From positions 1 through 42,141 of the forward strand of contig DASYQD010000006.1 in assembly GCA_036005845.1 (NCBI GenBank): 42,141 nucleotides of DNA, written 5' to 3'. Below the pieces are notes generated by a model. That model ran no database searches. It was not told the origin of the DNA and saw only the letters and a list, made by a program, of their open reading frames with translations. Source of the DNA: DASYQD01 sp036005845. Its GTDB lineage: Bacteria; Acidobacteriota; Thermoanaerobaculia; Multivoradales; JAIOJS01. This document shows positions 32,494-41,667 of this stretch, piece by piece (position 1 is the stretch's first letter; every line of letters begins with the position of its first letter). The translations under genes and the position numbers were made by a program.

Positions 32494-34710
32494 CTAGTTT
32501 GAATCGGCGACGTCGCCGGTGACGACGAGCGCGTACGGCTGCGGCCCGTTCGGCACGGTGAACGAGCGCACGGTCACGGTGTACTTACCCGCGGTCGGCG
32601 CGGTGAGCAGCACCTGCTCGAGCGTGTTGCGGCGGTCGGCCGTGCCGCCGGTCGTCGAGGCGCCGCTCGCGAAGACGTTGCCACGCCACAGCGTGCCGGT
32701 CGGCCCGTTCACCTCGAGGTCGAGGTCGTTGACGAGGTTGACGCCTGCCGCGGGAGTCGACGGGAAGTCCGTCCACGCCAGCGTCACCTTGAGCGGCTGC
32801 CCGGCCTGCACCGCCAGCGTGTACGAGCGCGCCTCGCCGCTCGAACCGGTGGCGAAGGAGCCGAGGTTGTCGCGCACCCACAGCTTCCTCGCATCGCCGG
32901 AGAAGTACAGAGCGTTGTCGAGCAGCACCCGTCCCCAGCCCTGGCAGTCGGCGGGGATGCGGCTCGACGAGCCGGTCATGTCCTCCGCCGAGTTGACGAG
33001 CGTCGCGCGCAGCAGCGCCGCCGAGGGCGTGGCCCCTTGCAACCAGTTGCGAAAGCCGCCGGCCCAGCCGTCGACGTAGTACTGGCGCACGAGCGCGGCG
33101 AAGCCGGCGGCGCCCGGCGTCGCCATGCTGGTGCCCGAGAAGGTGAGCGTGTTGCAGTTGTTGCTCGCCACGTTGACGTCGTTGTTGGCGGAGACGATGT
33201 TCGAGCCCGGCACCGTCACCTCGGGCTTGATGCGCGCGTCGGCGGTGGGACCGCAGCTCGAAAACGAGGCCATCGAGCCGGCGCTCGTGCCGCGCAGCGT
33301 GGCGCCCACCGACACCGCGCTCTTCGCCGTCGACGGGCTGCTCACGGTCGTGCTGCCGGGGCCGGAGTTGCCGGCGGCGAAGAAGATCAGGAAGTCGGGG
33401 TGCGCCCACATGAACTCGTCGACGTCCTGACTGCCGGCGGAGTAGTTGTTCTGCACCGCGCCGTTCTCGTTGTCGCCCCACGAGTTGCTGTGGATGCGGG
33501 CGCCCTGGTCGTAGGTCTGCTGGAAGATGGGCACCAGGTCGACCACCGGGCAGCCGATGCCGGGCAGGTCGGCGCAGTTGTCGGTCAGGAAGCCGGCGTC
33601 CTGGATCACCAGCTTGGCGCCCGGCGCCATGCCGTCGGCGGTGTTGTGCAGCAGCAGGTTGGCGAAGTTGTCGCCGGCGACGGTGCCGGCGACGTGGGTG
33701 CCGTGGTCGTGGGTGTCCCATTCGGTCGGCGCGATGCCGCCGGCGCACTCGTTGCCCCACAGGAAGTCGACGGCGATCACCTTGCGCTGGTTGCGGTCGA
33801 CCACCGTGCCGCCGTTGCAGGCGTTGGTGGGTGGCAGGCCGAGCGTGGTGTCGCGGAAGAAGCACATGTCGGCGTCGATGCCGGTGTCGAGCACGGCCAC
33901 CGTCTGCCCCTCGCCGTAGATGCCCTGGCTGAAGACCGGCGTCGTCATGCCGGCGGAGAGGCCCGACTGGCCGACCCAGATGGTGGTGTCGTTGAACAGC
34001 GAGCGGTGTCCTTCGAGCTCGATCCAGAAGACGTCGGCGAGGCGGGCGAGGGGAGCGCGCAGGGCGACGATCTCCTCGTCGGTGAGGAGCACGCGGATCC
34101 GCGAGAAGGACGCGCGCTGCGCGCGGCCGACGATGCGCGAGGCGCCGAGGTTGGCGACGGCGGCCGCGACCTGCGCGAGGTCGGCGTCGGGGTAGAGGTG
34201 GAGCAGCACCGGGCGGGGCTCGCTCGCCGCCGACCTGCCGCGCGAGACACCGGCGTCCGCCGTCACCGCCGCGATCTCCGGCGAGATCTTGTAGGCCGGG
34301 TGGTACGGCCCGGTCCACGCGGCGTCGGCCGCCGCGGCGAGCTCCTTGGCGCCGCCGGCGGGGACGCGGACCAGGTAGGCGTAGAACGGCAGGTAGGCGT
34401 AGACGCGCCGGCTAACCTCCTGAAGCGCCGCGATCTGCTTGCCGCTGGGCGGAGCGGCGAACTTGACGATCACCACCTCGTCGCCGCGGCTGTTGGCGTC
34501 GACGCGCAACGCGGGGTCGATCCGCGGCTCGCCAAGCGCCGTGTCGATGGTCGTCGAGCGCAGCGCGATCAGCGTCGACGCCCGCGCCTCGAGCGGTGCG
34601 CGCTCAGCGGCGGCCGCCACTCGCGGCGCGACGATCGCCACCACCACCGCGAGCAGCAGCGGCACGCCGCCGCGCACGGCCGTGCGCGCGCGATCGCGCC
34701 TCACCAGCAT
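32494..34710 (-). CDS. Secreted S8 serine peptidase (Kp43-like subtilase with C-terminal beta domain)
   Basis: A 738-residue protein. A signal sequence lies at about 12-36 and a propeptide-like domain at about 40-235. The catalytic domain starts with D275 (VAVLDTGID), then H336 (HDHGTHVAGT) and S528 (FSGTSMATPGAA). The oxyanion Asn is in FFAAGNSGPGS. A C-terminal jelly-roll domain (about 620-735) has VTLAWTDFPSTPAAGVNLVNDLDLEV (positions given by ends), like alkaline protease KP-43. Its ATG (34710) is one base after the NYN gene stop, so it is likely in that transcript. Confidence 0.92.
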   Translation of the reverse strand: MLVRRDRARTAVRGGVPLLLAVVVAIVAPRVAAAAERAPLEARASTLIALRSTTIDTALGEPRIDPALRVDANSRGDEVVIVKFAAPPSGKQIAALQEVSRRVYAYLPFYAYLVRVPAGGAKELAAAADAAWTGPYHPAYKISPEIAAVTADAGVSRGRSAASEPRPVLLHLYPDADLAQVAAAVANLGASRIVGRAQRASFSRIRVLLTDEEIVALRAPLARLADVFWIELEGHRSLFNDTTIWVGQSGLSAGMTTPVFSQGIYGEGQTVAVLDTGIDADMCFFRDTTLGLPPTNACNGGTVVDRNQRKVIAVDFLWGNECAGGIAPTEWDTHDHGTHVAGTVAGDNFANLLLHNTADGMAPGAKLVIQDAGFLTDNCADLPGIGCPVVDLVPIFQQTYDQGARIHSNSWGDNENGAVQNNYSAGSQDVDEFMWAHPDFLIFFAAGNSGPGSTTVSSPSTAKSAVSVGATLRGTSAGSMASFSSCGPTADARIKPEVTVPGSNIVSANNDVNVASNNCNTLTFSGTSMATPGAAGFAALVRQYYVDGWAGGFRNWLQGATPSAALLRATLVNSAEDMTGSSSRIPADCQGWGRVLLDNALYFSGDARKLWVRDNLGSFATGSSGEARSYTLAVQAGQPLKVTLAWTDFPSTPAAGVNLVNDLDLEVNGPTGTLWRGNVFASGASTTGGTADRRNTLEQVLLTAPTAGKYTVTVRSFTVPNGPQPYALVVTGDVADSN

Positions 34711-34711
34711 C

Positions 34712-36145
34712 TCACCGCCGCTTCGCGAAGCCGCTGACGATGTAGGAGCCCGAGCGCTGGTCCTTCTTGAGCTTGACGATGTTCTTGCGCTCGGCGTCCT
34801 CGAGCAGGTCGGAGAAGGCGGAGTAGCCGTAGTAGCCCTCGCTGAAGGACGGCCGCTTGCGCTTCATCGTCTGCTTGATCATCGAGCCCCACAGCACGTC
34901 CTTGTTCTCGCGGGTGAGCGCCACGATCGCCTCGATCAAGAGCCCGAAGACCTCCTGCTCCTTCTTCGCCAGCGCGTCGAGCTGCGGGACTCGCTCGACG
35001 TCGCGCCAGATGTCCTCGTAGTAGATGAACTCGTCGCAGGAATCGATGAGCAGGCTCGACGAGGAGCCCTTGACGCCGACGCCGATGACGTACTTGTCGT
35101 TCTCCTTGAGCTTGCCCACCAGCGGCGAGAAGTCGCTGTCGCCGGAGAGCAGCACGAAGGTGTCGAGGTGCTCCTTGGCGTAGCAGAGGTCCATGGCGTC
35201 GACCACCATCTTGATGTCGGCGCTGTTCTTCCCCGAGTAGGAGCGCTGCGGGATGTCGATCAGCTCGACGCCGGCCTCGTGGAAGGGGCGCTTGTAGTCG
35301 CCGTAGCGCGTCCAGTCGGCGTAGGCCTTCTTGACGATGATCTTGCCCTTCTCGAGCAGGCGTTCGAGCACCATGTTGATGTCGAAGTTGATGCCGGTGT
35401 CGCGCGAGCCGATGGCGACGTTCTCGAGGTCGCAGAAGACGGCGAGCTTGCGTTCCTCGTAGCTCGACGCCGAGCGCTCGGGGACGGCGGTGACGATCTC
35501 GCGGATCATCTCCTGCAGCTGCGGCACGCCGAGGTGGATGCGCTCGCCGCCGGGCTCTTCGCGTCGCGGCTCCTCGCGCCGCGGCTCGCGGGCGGGCGTG
35601 TCGCGCAACGGACGGAGACGCGCCGGCTCGGCGGCCGCTGCGCGCGGCTCCGCGGTCGCGGCGCGCGGCTCGGCGGTAGCGCGTGCCTCGGCGGCGGCGG
35701 CCGACGTGCCGCTTCCGCGGCTGCGACCATTGCGGCGGCGCCGACGGCGTTCTGTAGAGGCGGGCGCGGCGGGCTCCGCCGACGTCTGCGGCGTCTCGTC
35801 GCCGGCGGGCTCGCTGTCCTCCGGCAGCTCCTCGCCCTCGCCGGTGAGGTCCAGCGGCTCGGCCGGCGCGGCGGCAGGACTCGATGGCGCCGCGGCGGGG
35901 AACGACGGCAACGCGCGCTGCAGCGGAGTGGCCGCGGAGCCCGGCGCGGAGGCGGGATTCGGTGCGGGTGGCGAAAGGGCGGCCGGCGGCCCGCCCGCCG
36001 TCGCGGGCGGCTCAGCGGGCGGCGGCGGAATGGCGGGCGCGGGCTGCGCGGGCGGCGCCGGCTCGCTCTCGCGTTCCGGTTCTCCCTCGCTACCCTCGGC
36101 CGTCGGGCGTGACCACCATGGCGCCATGCGCTTCTCCCCGCACAT
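34712..36145 (-). CDS. NYN-domain (LabA/DUF88) protein with C-terminal LOTUS/OST-HTH domain
   Basis: A 477-residue protein from ATG 36145 (ATG 36127, MAPWW, is a strong alternative). Residues 15-220 are low-complexity Pro/Ala/Glu/Arg sequence, with an RRRRRRNGRSRGSG basic patch. The NYN domain (233-375) has the acidic residues of this PIN-like nuclease fold: D239 (FCDLEN), D311 (SADIK), D336 and D338 (SGDSDF). A LOTUS domain (about 398-471, SMIKQTMKRKRPSFSEGYYG, FSDLLEDAERKNIVKL) follows and probably binds RNA. The pair suggests RNA binding or cleavage; activity is unproven. It is divergent from ubiX. Confidence 0.9.
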   Translation of the reverse strand: MCGEKRMAPWWSRPTAEGSEGEPERESEPAPPAQPAPAIPPPPAEPPATAGGPPAALSPPAPNPASAPGSAATPLQRALPSFPAAAPSSPAAAPAEPLDLTGEGEELPEDSEPAGDETPQTSAEPAAPASTERRRRRRNGRSRGSGTSAAAAEARATAEPRAATAEPRAAAAEPARLRPLRDTPAREPRREEPRREEPGGERIHLGVPQLQEMIREIVTAVPERSASSYEERKLAVFCDLENVAIGSRDTGINFDINMVLERLLEKGKIIVKKAYADWTRYGDYKRPFHEAGVELIDIPQRSYSGKNSADIKMVVDAMDLCYAKEHLDTFVLLSGDSDFSPLVGKLKENDKYVIGVGVKGSSSSLLIDSCDEFIYYEDIWRDVERVPQLDALAKKEQEVFGLLIEAIVALTRENKDVLWGSMIKQTMKRKRPSFSEGYYGYSAFSDLLEDAERKNIVKLKKDQRSGSYIVSGFAKRR

Positions 36146-36150
36146 AGTAT
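36145..36150. promoter_or_regulatory. Symmetric -10 element shared by ubiX and the NYN gene
   Basis: Plus strand TAGTAT (36145-36150, within CATAGTAT) lies 7 bp before the ubiX GTG. Minus strand ATACTA(TG) is its complement and would serve the NYN gene if the NYN start is ATG 36127. Only 12 bp separate the outermost start codons. No separate promoters can fit, so a single symmetrical element is plausible. Confidence 0.4.
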
Positions 36151-36157
36151 CGCTGCC

Positions 36158-36841
36158 GTGAGCGGCGAAGCCGAGAGCCGCGGTCGAGCGCGCGCTGAAT
36201 CGCGGGTCGCCCTGCTGGTCACCGGCGCCTCCGGGATGCGGCTGCCGGTGCATCTGCTGCGCGCGCTGGCGGCCTCGCCTGCGGTCGAACGCATCCACCT
36301 CGTCGTCTCCGCCGGCGCCAGCCAGGTGCTGCGCCACGAGCTCGGCGATCCGCCCGGCGGGCGCGGGCTCGTCGAAGCCGCGAAGCTGCCTGGAGACGCG
36401 GCAACGAAGGTGGTGCAGCACCGCGACAGCGAGCTCGACGCGCCGATCAGCTCCGGCTCGCACCGTCTCGCCGGCACCGTCGTGCTGCCGTGCAGCGCGG
36501 CCACGCTCGGCGCGCTCGCCACGGGTACCGGGACCACGCTCATCCACCGCGCCGGCGCGGTGGCGCTCAAGGAGCGTTGGCCGCTCGTCCTCGGTTTCCG
36601 CGAGACGCCGCTCTCGATCGTCCAGCTCGAGAACCTCCGGCGCCTCGCCTACGCCGGCGCCGTGGTGCTGCCGCCCATCCCCGCCTTCTACGTCGAGCGC
36701 GCCACGGAGGCGGCTGCAGGCGACGCCGCGGCACCGCGAGACACTCTCGACCGCTTCCTCGACGCCTACGCGTTGCGCGTCCTCGACCACCTCGGCCTCG
36801 CGGCCGGGGAGGCCGCGATCTCGCTGCGCTGGCCGCCGTAG
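36158..36841 (+). CDS. ubiX: UbiX-family flavin prenyltransferase
   Basis: Makes prenylated FMN for UbiD-type decarboxylases. It has 227 residues. The N-terminal flavin loop is LLVTGASGMRLPVHLLRAL. LPCSAATLGALATGTGTTLIHRAGAVALKERWPLVLGFRETPLS carries the conserved ATLG/IHRA/LKERW/RETPLS elements (described by motif). PPIPAFYVER is the C-terminal dimethylallyl phosphate motif. The first about 15 residues are unconserved. Its only usual start is GTG 36158. No ubiD partner is visible here. Confidence 0.92.
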   Translation: MSGEAESRGRARAESRVALLVTGASGMRLPVHLLRALAASPAVERIHLVVSAGASQVLRHELGDPPGGRGLVEAAKLPGDAATKVVQHRDSELDAPISSGSHRLAGTVVLPCSAATLGALATGTGTTLIHRAGAVALKERWPLVLGFRETPLSIVQLENLRRLAYAGAVVLPPIPAFYVERATEAAAGDAAAPRDTLDRFLDAYALRVLDHLGLAAGEAAISLRWPP

Positions 36842-36896
36842 CTCCGTCCTCTCATCGTCTGCCGCGACGCGCGCCGCCGCGCTGGCGCCGCGCCGT

Positions 36897-39800
36897 TCAG
36901 AGCACCCGCGTCACGCGGGTGACGATCACCGACCCGGTGAGCGGGTTGACGCGGAAGCTCAGCAGCGAGGTCGATCCGGAGGGCGCGCTGCCGGACCCCG
37001 TGGCGCCGGAGCCGCCGGCGGGCCCGTCGGGAGTGCCGTTGGCGACGGCAGTGCGGCGATTCGCGGTCACCGCCACGTCGAAGGTGAACATCTCACCCAA
37101 CGTGTCCTGAAAGCGCAGTGTGCGCGCGCCGGTCGTCTCCGCGGGCGTCCACTGCTCGTCGGCGCCGAGCTGGTTGCCGTATTCGTAGCGCGCGAAGGTC
37201 GCGGTGGAGAGGCCGTTGCCGCCGTTGTCCGCGTTGATCGTGCGCACGTTACCGCTCGTCGACTGGACGCGGACGATATCGAGCTTGACGCGGGGTACGT
37301 AGCTGATCAGTGACTGGTTGGTGAGCTTCAAGTCGAGCGAATAGACGCCGCCGCTGAAGGATGTTCCCGCCATCGCGGTGGCGACCGATGACGTGATGAT
37401 TTCTTCGACGCGCGGGTCGACGACGATCGTCTGCGTCGCGCTCGGCGCGCTGACGAAGGAGCCGATGCGGCCCGGTGAGAGCGAGCGGACGCGGAAGGCG
37501 AGCGTCCCCGCCGGCTGGCCGCTCAGGGTCGAGCTCGTCGCGCCGGCCGCTGCACTGGCGACGGTCTGCCAGTTGCCGCCGTCGAGCGAGCGCTCGATCT
37601 CGAAGCTCGTCTCGCCGCCGGCTGGCTGCCAGCTCAGCGTGAAGCTGCCGTCGAAGTCGATCTGCGCGCCCGACGCCGAGGTCCATTCGCCGGCGATCGG
37701 CTGCAGCACCGGCGGTTGGCCACCGAGGAGCTGCTTGCTGGTGATGGTGAACGGCGTCGGCCCGTTGAGCCAGCCGACCGCGCGGTAGGTGTAGGTGCCG
37801 GGGCCGAGCGTCAACGCCTCGAGGTGCTCGGGCACGCCGGAGGAGAGCGAGCTCGCCAGCTCGTCGCCGTTGGCATCGAAGAGGATGAGGTCGAGGTCGG
37901 GGTAGGTGCCCTCGACGCTGGGGATCGACACGTCGAGCGTGGCGTCGAGCGCGTAGGTGTCGGCGCGAACGGTGAACGGCACGTCGGTGTAGGTCACGTC
38001 GCCGACGAGCTGCGCGCCGGTGTCGCCGGCGAGGACGATGCCCTCGTAGGCCGTGGTCTCCTCGCCCACCGCGGCGGCCGGCTGCGACGGCGCCGGCTGC
38101 AGGTAGAAGGGCATGCGCAGCGAAGTGCCGTCGGCGCCGGTGGCGACCACGTACCACTGCAGGTCCTCGTCGGGCATCGTGCGCAGCTGGTCGCCGTCGA
38201 CGGTGACCGTGACGTCGAAGTCGACGTCCCCGCCGGCCGGCACGTCGACGCGCGAGGGCTGCACGGCGACGCTCACGCCCGGCAGCTCGAGGCCGCGGTT
38301 GTCGACCACCGAGAACGTGTAGCTGCCGCCGGCGCCCGAGGTGTCGAAGAGGCGCGCGGTGACGCGCTCGTCGTGGCCGGTGCGCGTGTTGACGACCGGC
38401 AGGCGGCCGAACGAGTGGCTGCCCAGGAGCGCCGGCTCGTCGACGCCGTCGCCGACGACGCCCATGAGCGCCGGGGCGTTGACCGCCGCGGCGACGTCGA
38501 CGAGACCGCCGCCCTGGGCGACGATCGGGTTGGGCTTGTGGATCGGGTCGCCGGCCGCGGTGCGCAGGTTGGTGGCGTAGTTGATGAGCGCCGTGCGCAC
38601 CATGTCGACGCTCCACGTCGGGTGCGCCTGCCGCAGCAGCGCCGCCACGCCGGCGACGAGCGGCGAGGAGAAGCTGGTGCCGTTGGCCGAGGTGTAGCGC
38701 GTCGGGCTCGCCATCGACAGCACCGGCACGCCCACCGGCGTCGTCGCCGAGAGGATGTCGATGCCGGGCGCCGCGACGTCGGGCTTGACCTGGCCGAGCC
38801 CCTTTACCGGTCCGCGCGAGGAGAAGCCGGCCATCTGCGGCAGGAACATCGACGGATCGGGCGGTGAGATGCGGATGGCCTGGCGCGACAGCCCGGCGGC
38901 GTCGAAGCCGATCGTGTCGCGCAGGTAGCGGCCGTCCTCCTGCGACAGCGTGAACACCGGCTTGCTGCCGGGCGCGAGCACGCCCTCGAGCGGGCCGGGC
39001 TCGTTGTTGAAGACGACGGTGGCGATGGCGCCCTTGGCCTCGCAGTTGAGGACCTTGACGGTGAAGAGGCCGGTGCCCTGGTCGCCGGCCTCGACGGTGC
39101 TGCCGCGCTCGACGAGGCAGATGTTGCCGAGCATCGTCACCGGCACCTGGTCGGCCGTGTCGGCATAACCGGCGTAGACGAAGCGGCCGCTGATCGGCGC
39201 CGTGATGTTGCTCTTGAGGTTCGAGTCCGGCGCCCAAATCGCCGCCAGGCGCGCGCCCTGCGGTTGGCCGAGCGCGTTCAACACCTCGAGCGGGTTGGCG
39301 TAGACGCCGGGGTCGTTGGTCGCCGCCACGGCGATGACGTGGCGGCCGGCGGCGGGCGAGCCGAGCGTGCGCAGGCCCGGCCCGTCGTTGCCGGCGGCGG
39401 CGACGACGATGGTGCCGAGGAGGGCTGCGTTGCTGGCCGCCACCGAGTCGCTGTCGTCGGGGCCGCCGGCGCTGCCGAGCGAGAGGTTGATGACGTCGGC
39501 CACCGGCTTGGCGAAGCCGGTGAGCGTCCGCGGCGACACTGCGTCCTCGATGGCGAGGATGATCGAGGTGCCGAGACAGCCGACGGTCGAGGTCGCCGAG
39601 CCGATGCCGCTGCACACCTTGTAGCCCATCAGCTTCGCCTGCGGCGCCACGCCGTGCACCGGCACGTCGTCGGCGGTGCCGGGCACGCCGTCGGCGCCCG
39701 GCGCGCGGCCGAGGTAGCCGGCGGCGTCGGCGGCGACGTGCGTGCCGTGGCCGAAGTCGTCGACGACGTTCTCCATCAGCGGTAGGTAGTAGACGACCTT

Positions 39801-40451
39801 CTGGTTGCTGCCCACCGCCGCGGTCGGCGGCAGCAGGCCGTGGCGCGGCGGCGTCGGGTCGCCGCCGAAGCACTCGTGCGACCATTCGATGCCGGTGTCG
39901 ATGACGGCGATGTTGACGCCGCGCCCTTCGAAGCCGTCGTTGGCGTCGTCGCCGGGCTCGAGCTCGGCGGTGGGGCCGTACACCGCGGGCGCGCGCAGGT
40001 AGGCGACGGCGTTGTCGAGCAGCGGCCGGCGCACCGGGTTCTCGTGCACCGCCTTGACGCCGGGCGTCGCCGCCACCTGCGCCTTGGCGGCGTCGGAGAG
40101 CTGGAGCGCGATGCCGTTGTAGACCAGCGTGTAGCGGTACTCGACCGGCGTCGTCGCGGCGCCGTTGCCGAAGCCGGGCACCTGCGCGGTTTGGACGATG
40201 AAGCCGACGCCGCCGTTGCGCAGGCGGGCGAGCATGATCTCCTGCTGGTTGCGCAGGTCGTCGCGCAGCTGCTGGATGGCGTCGGGAGTCATCGGGTGGC
40301 CGGCGGCGGCGGCGCGCGCCGCGGTGACCGCGGCGGGCTCGCCGGTGAGCTCGACGATGTAGGTCCTGTCGGCGAGGAGCGGCGTTGCGGCGAAGGTGAT
40401 GAGGAGGAGGAGCGCGAGAGCGAGGCGGCGGGTGCAGCGAGCGAAGGACAT
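36897..40451 (-). CDS. Large secreted subtilisin-like S8 peptidase with PA and C-terminal beta domains
   Basis: A 1184-residue protein. It has a signal peptide (1-27) and an I9-like propeptide (about 28-140). The catalytic domain has D185 (IAVIDTGIEWSHE), H235 (DFGHGTHVA) and the Ser in SANGTSFSSPLVAG. A PA-type insertion lies between the His and Ser parts (about 420-540, with NICLVERGS and GAIATVVFNNEPG). The C-terminal region contains Ig/fibronectin-like beta domains. A Gly/Ser-rich linker precedes the last segment. AAGGGGG precedes ATG 40451. It differs in architecture from the other subtilase, so the two are not a recent duplication. Its substrate is unknown. Confidence 0.92.
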   Translation of the reverse strand: MSFARCTRRLALALLLLITFAATPLLADRTYIVELTGEPAAVTAARAAAAGHPMTPDAIQQLRDDLRNQQEIMLARLRNGGVGFIVQTAQVPGFGNGAATTPVEYRYTLVYNGIALQLSDAAKAQVAATPGVKAVHENPVRRPLLDNAVAYLRAPAVYGPTAELEPGDDANDGFEGRGVNIAVIDTGIEWSHECFGGDPTPPRHGLLPPTAAVGSNQKVVYYLPLMENVVDDFGHGTHVAADAAGYLGRAPGADGVPGTADDVPVHGVAPQAKLMGYKVCSGIGSATSTVGCLGTSIILAIEDAVSPRTLTGFAKPVADVINLSLGSAGGPDDSDSVAASNAALLGTIVVAAAGNDGPGLRTLGSPAAGRHVIAVAATNDPGVYANPLEVLNALGQPQGARLAAIWAPDSNLKSNITAPISGRFVYAGYADTADQVPVTMLGNICLVERGSTVEAGDQGTGLFTVKVLNCEAKGAIATVVFNNEPGPLEGVLAPGSKPVFTLSQEDGRYLRDTIGFDAAGLSRQAIRISPPDPSMFLPQMAGFSSRGPVKGLGQVKPDVAAPGIDILSATTPVGVPVLSMASPTRYTSANGTSFSSPLVAGVAALLRQAHPTWSVDMVRTALINYATNLRTAAGDPIHKPNPIVAQGGGLVDVAAAVNAPALMGVVGDGVDEPALLGSHSFGRLPVVNTRTGHDERVTARLFDTSGAGGSYTFSVVDNRGLELPGVSVAVQPSRVDVPAGGDVDFDVTVTVDGDQLRTMPDEDLQWYVVATGADGTSLRMPFYLQPAPSQPAAAVGEETTAYEGIVLAGDTGAQLVGDVTYTDVPFTVRADTYALDATLDVSIPSVEGTYPDLDLILFDANGDELASSLSSGVPEHLEALTLGPGTYTYRAVGWLNGPTPFTITSKQLLGGQPPVLQPIAGEWTSASGAQIDFDGSFTLSWQPAGGETSFEIERSLDGGNWQTVASAAAGATSSTLSGQPAGTLAFRVRSLSPGRIGSFVSAPSATQTIVVDPRVEEIITSSVATAMAGTSFSGGVYSLDLKLTNQSLISYVPRVKLDIVRVQSTSGNVRTINADNGGNGLSTATFARYEYGNQLGADEQWTPAETTGARTLRFQDTLGEMFTFDVAVTANRRTAVANGTPDGPAGGSGATGSGSAPSGSTSLLSFRVNPLTGSVIVTRVTRVL

Positions 40452-40548
40452 GGAAACCCCCTTGGTGCGTCAGCGAGGCGGGCGACGGTAGAAGCCATCG
40501 CGCCGCGTCGAGCACAGTCTCGCGGCGCGGGCCGTGCCGCCGCGTCGG

Positions 40549-40597
40549 GGGTGTCCCTCAGCGCGGGTAGGGGGGAATCCCCCAGTAGGGTGTCCCT
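40549..40597. promoter_or_regulatory. Operator-like repeats upstream of the large subtilase gene
   Basis: Two direct copies of GGGTGTCCCT (40549-40558 and 40588-40597) are 39 bp apart. They flank a GGGGGAATCCCCC dyad (about 40571-40583). This is the 218-bp gap between the 307-residue protein and the subtilase start (40451); no gene is seen in it. The pattern suggests a regulator-binding region for the subtilase, read toward the left. Confidence 0.4.
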
Positions 40598-40669
40598 AAG
40601 ATCCGGGGTTCTGCGGGCGCCCGATGGTCATGAAGGTCTGCCTCTTCGTGGCGATGCCCGCAGGCGTCA

Positions 40670-41593
40670 TTACGGCTCCAATGACTCCCACACTGCTGGT
40701 GGACAGTTGAGACGCGGATTGGCGGGTTGGAGCGTCCCAGGGTGTCCGGTCGCCGCTAGCTCAGCGGCGAGGAGGCGCCTTTGTTGCCAAGCACGGAACG
40801 CTTGCAGCGGTGACCAGCGCCGAGGATAGAGCAGAGCGAGCTTGAATCCGTCCAGCGCGTGTGTGGTGTGCTTCGGCAGACCGGGCATTGACACCGCGCC
40901 AAGGTAAACCTTCAAGTACCTGTTCATTGGCGGCCTTGGACATGTACATTGTTCGAAGTAGTGCCGAATGTGGTCGTCCGTGGCTTGAGGTTTTGGGAGT
41001 TGCGGAAAATAGTCTCCCGGAGGAGTGTTCTGTAAACGCAATTCGATCGGGTTGGTTCCAAGCTGCCTGAGCGAGATCGGACCAATCCCAGGAAACGTCA
41101 TCTTGAGTGGAGCAGCGGCAATCTTGAAAGACCAGCAGATTTCATGGTCCAGAACGGCGGCGTCGGCAGCGGTCTTGTGGTCGTAAAACCAAGCTTCCGG
41201 CGTCAAAGCAGTAGTCATGAGGCTGCCCTTCCTCACGTCGACCTCCACGTCGCGCTTCGGCCTTTTGGCTTCGCCGCACCCCGGCGCGCCATCGACAATC
41301 TTCAACGTTGCACGCAGGTCTTGCTGAAAAGTGCTGTCCTGAATCGTGCTATCGATACTTATGGTGCCGTTCGAGATCCGCCACGCTGCCATGACAGTCT
41401 TGGCGGTGTCGGTGAGCGTGACGGTTTTGTTTGGTGCGGGGGTGGCAGTGACGAGATCTATTGGCGCGACCAAATTCGGAAAGTGGGGATGCCCCCACCC
41501 GCTACCGTCCTGAAGTCGCACCAGAAAGGTGCCATCTCCATACGGAATCAGCGAGACGATGCCCGAGAAGATCACATGTACGTCAATGGCCAT
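40670..41593 (-). CDS. Unrecognised protein encoded downstream of a CHAT protease gene
   Basis: A 307-residue protein from ATG 41593, with GGGAGG upstream. No signal peptide or TM segment is evident. The N-terminus (VHVIFSGIVSLIPYGDGTFLV, residues 5-25) predicts beta strands. WGHPHFPNL follows, and the central part has PGCGEAKRPKRDVEVDV and TPEAWFYDHKTAADAAVLDH. A CTCPRPPMNRYLKVYLGA segment lies near 230. The last about 45 residues are basic and helical. I do not recognise a family. It starts 74 bp after the CHAT gene on the same strand and is probably co-expressed. Its GC is lower than most of the window. Confidence 0.75.
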   Translation of the reverse strand: MAIDVHVIFSGIVSLIPYGDGTFLVRLQDGSGWGHPHFPNLVAPIDLVTATPAPNKTVTLTDTAKTVMAAWRISNGTISIDSTIQDSTFQQDLRATLKIVDGAPGCGEAKRPKRDVEVDVRKGSLMTTALTPEAWFYDHKTAADAAVLDHEICWSFKIAAAPLKMTFPGIGPISLRQLGTNPIELRLQNTPPGDYFPQLPKPQATDDHIRHYFEQCTCPRPPMNRYLKVYLGAVSMPGLPKHTTHALDGFKLALLYPRRWSPLQAFRAWQQRRLLAAELAATGHPGTLQPANPRLNCPPAVWESLEP

Positions 41594-41667
41594 AAGGACC
41601 TCCCTGGCGGTTGGACCCGAGCAAGACTCCCAGAACGCGCCCTGCGAGATGCAGACGTCGGCCATTC

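Noticed and set aside
40549..40597. Third copy of the palindromic element found in tpiA
   Set aside because: It is also G/C-rich, but its GGGTGTCCCT repeats do not align with the element core.
40670..41593. Bacterial gasdermin as the CHAT partner
   Set aside because: Length is similar, but the N-terminus lacks a recognisable gasdermin start and no membrane-inserting pattern could be argued by eye.
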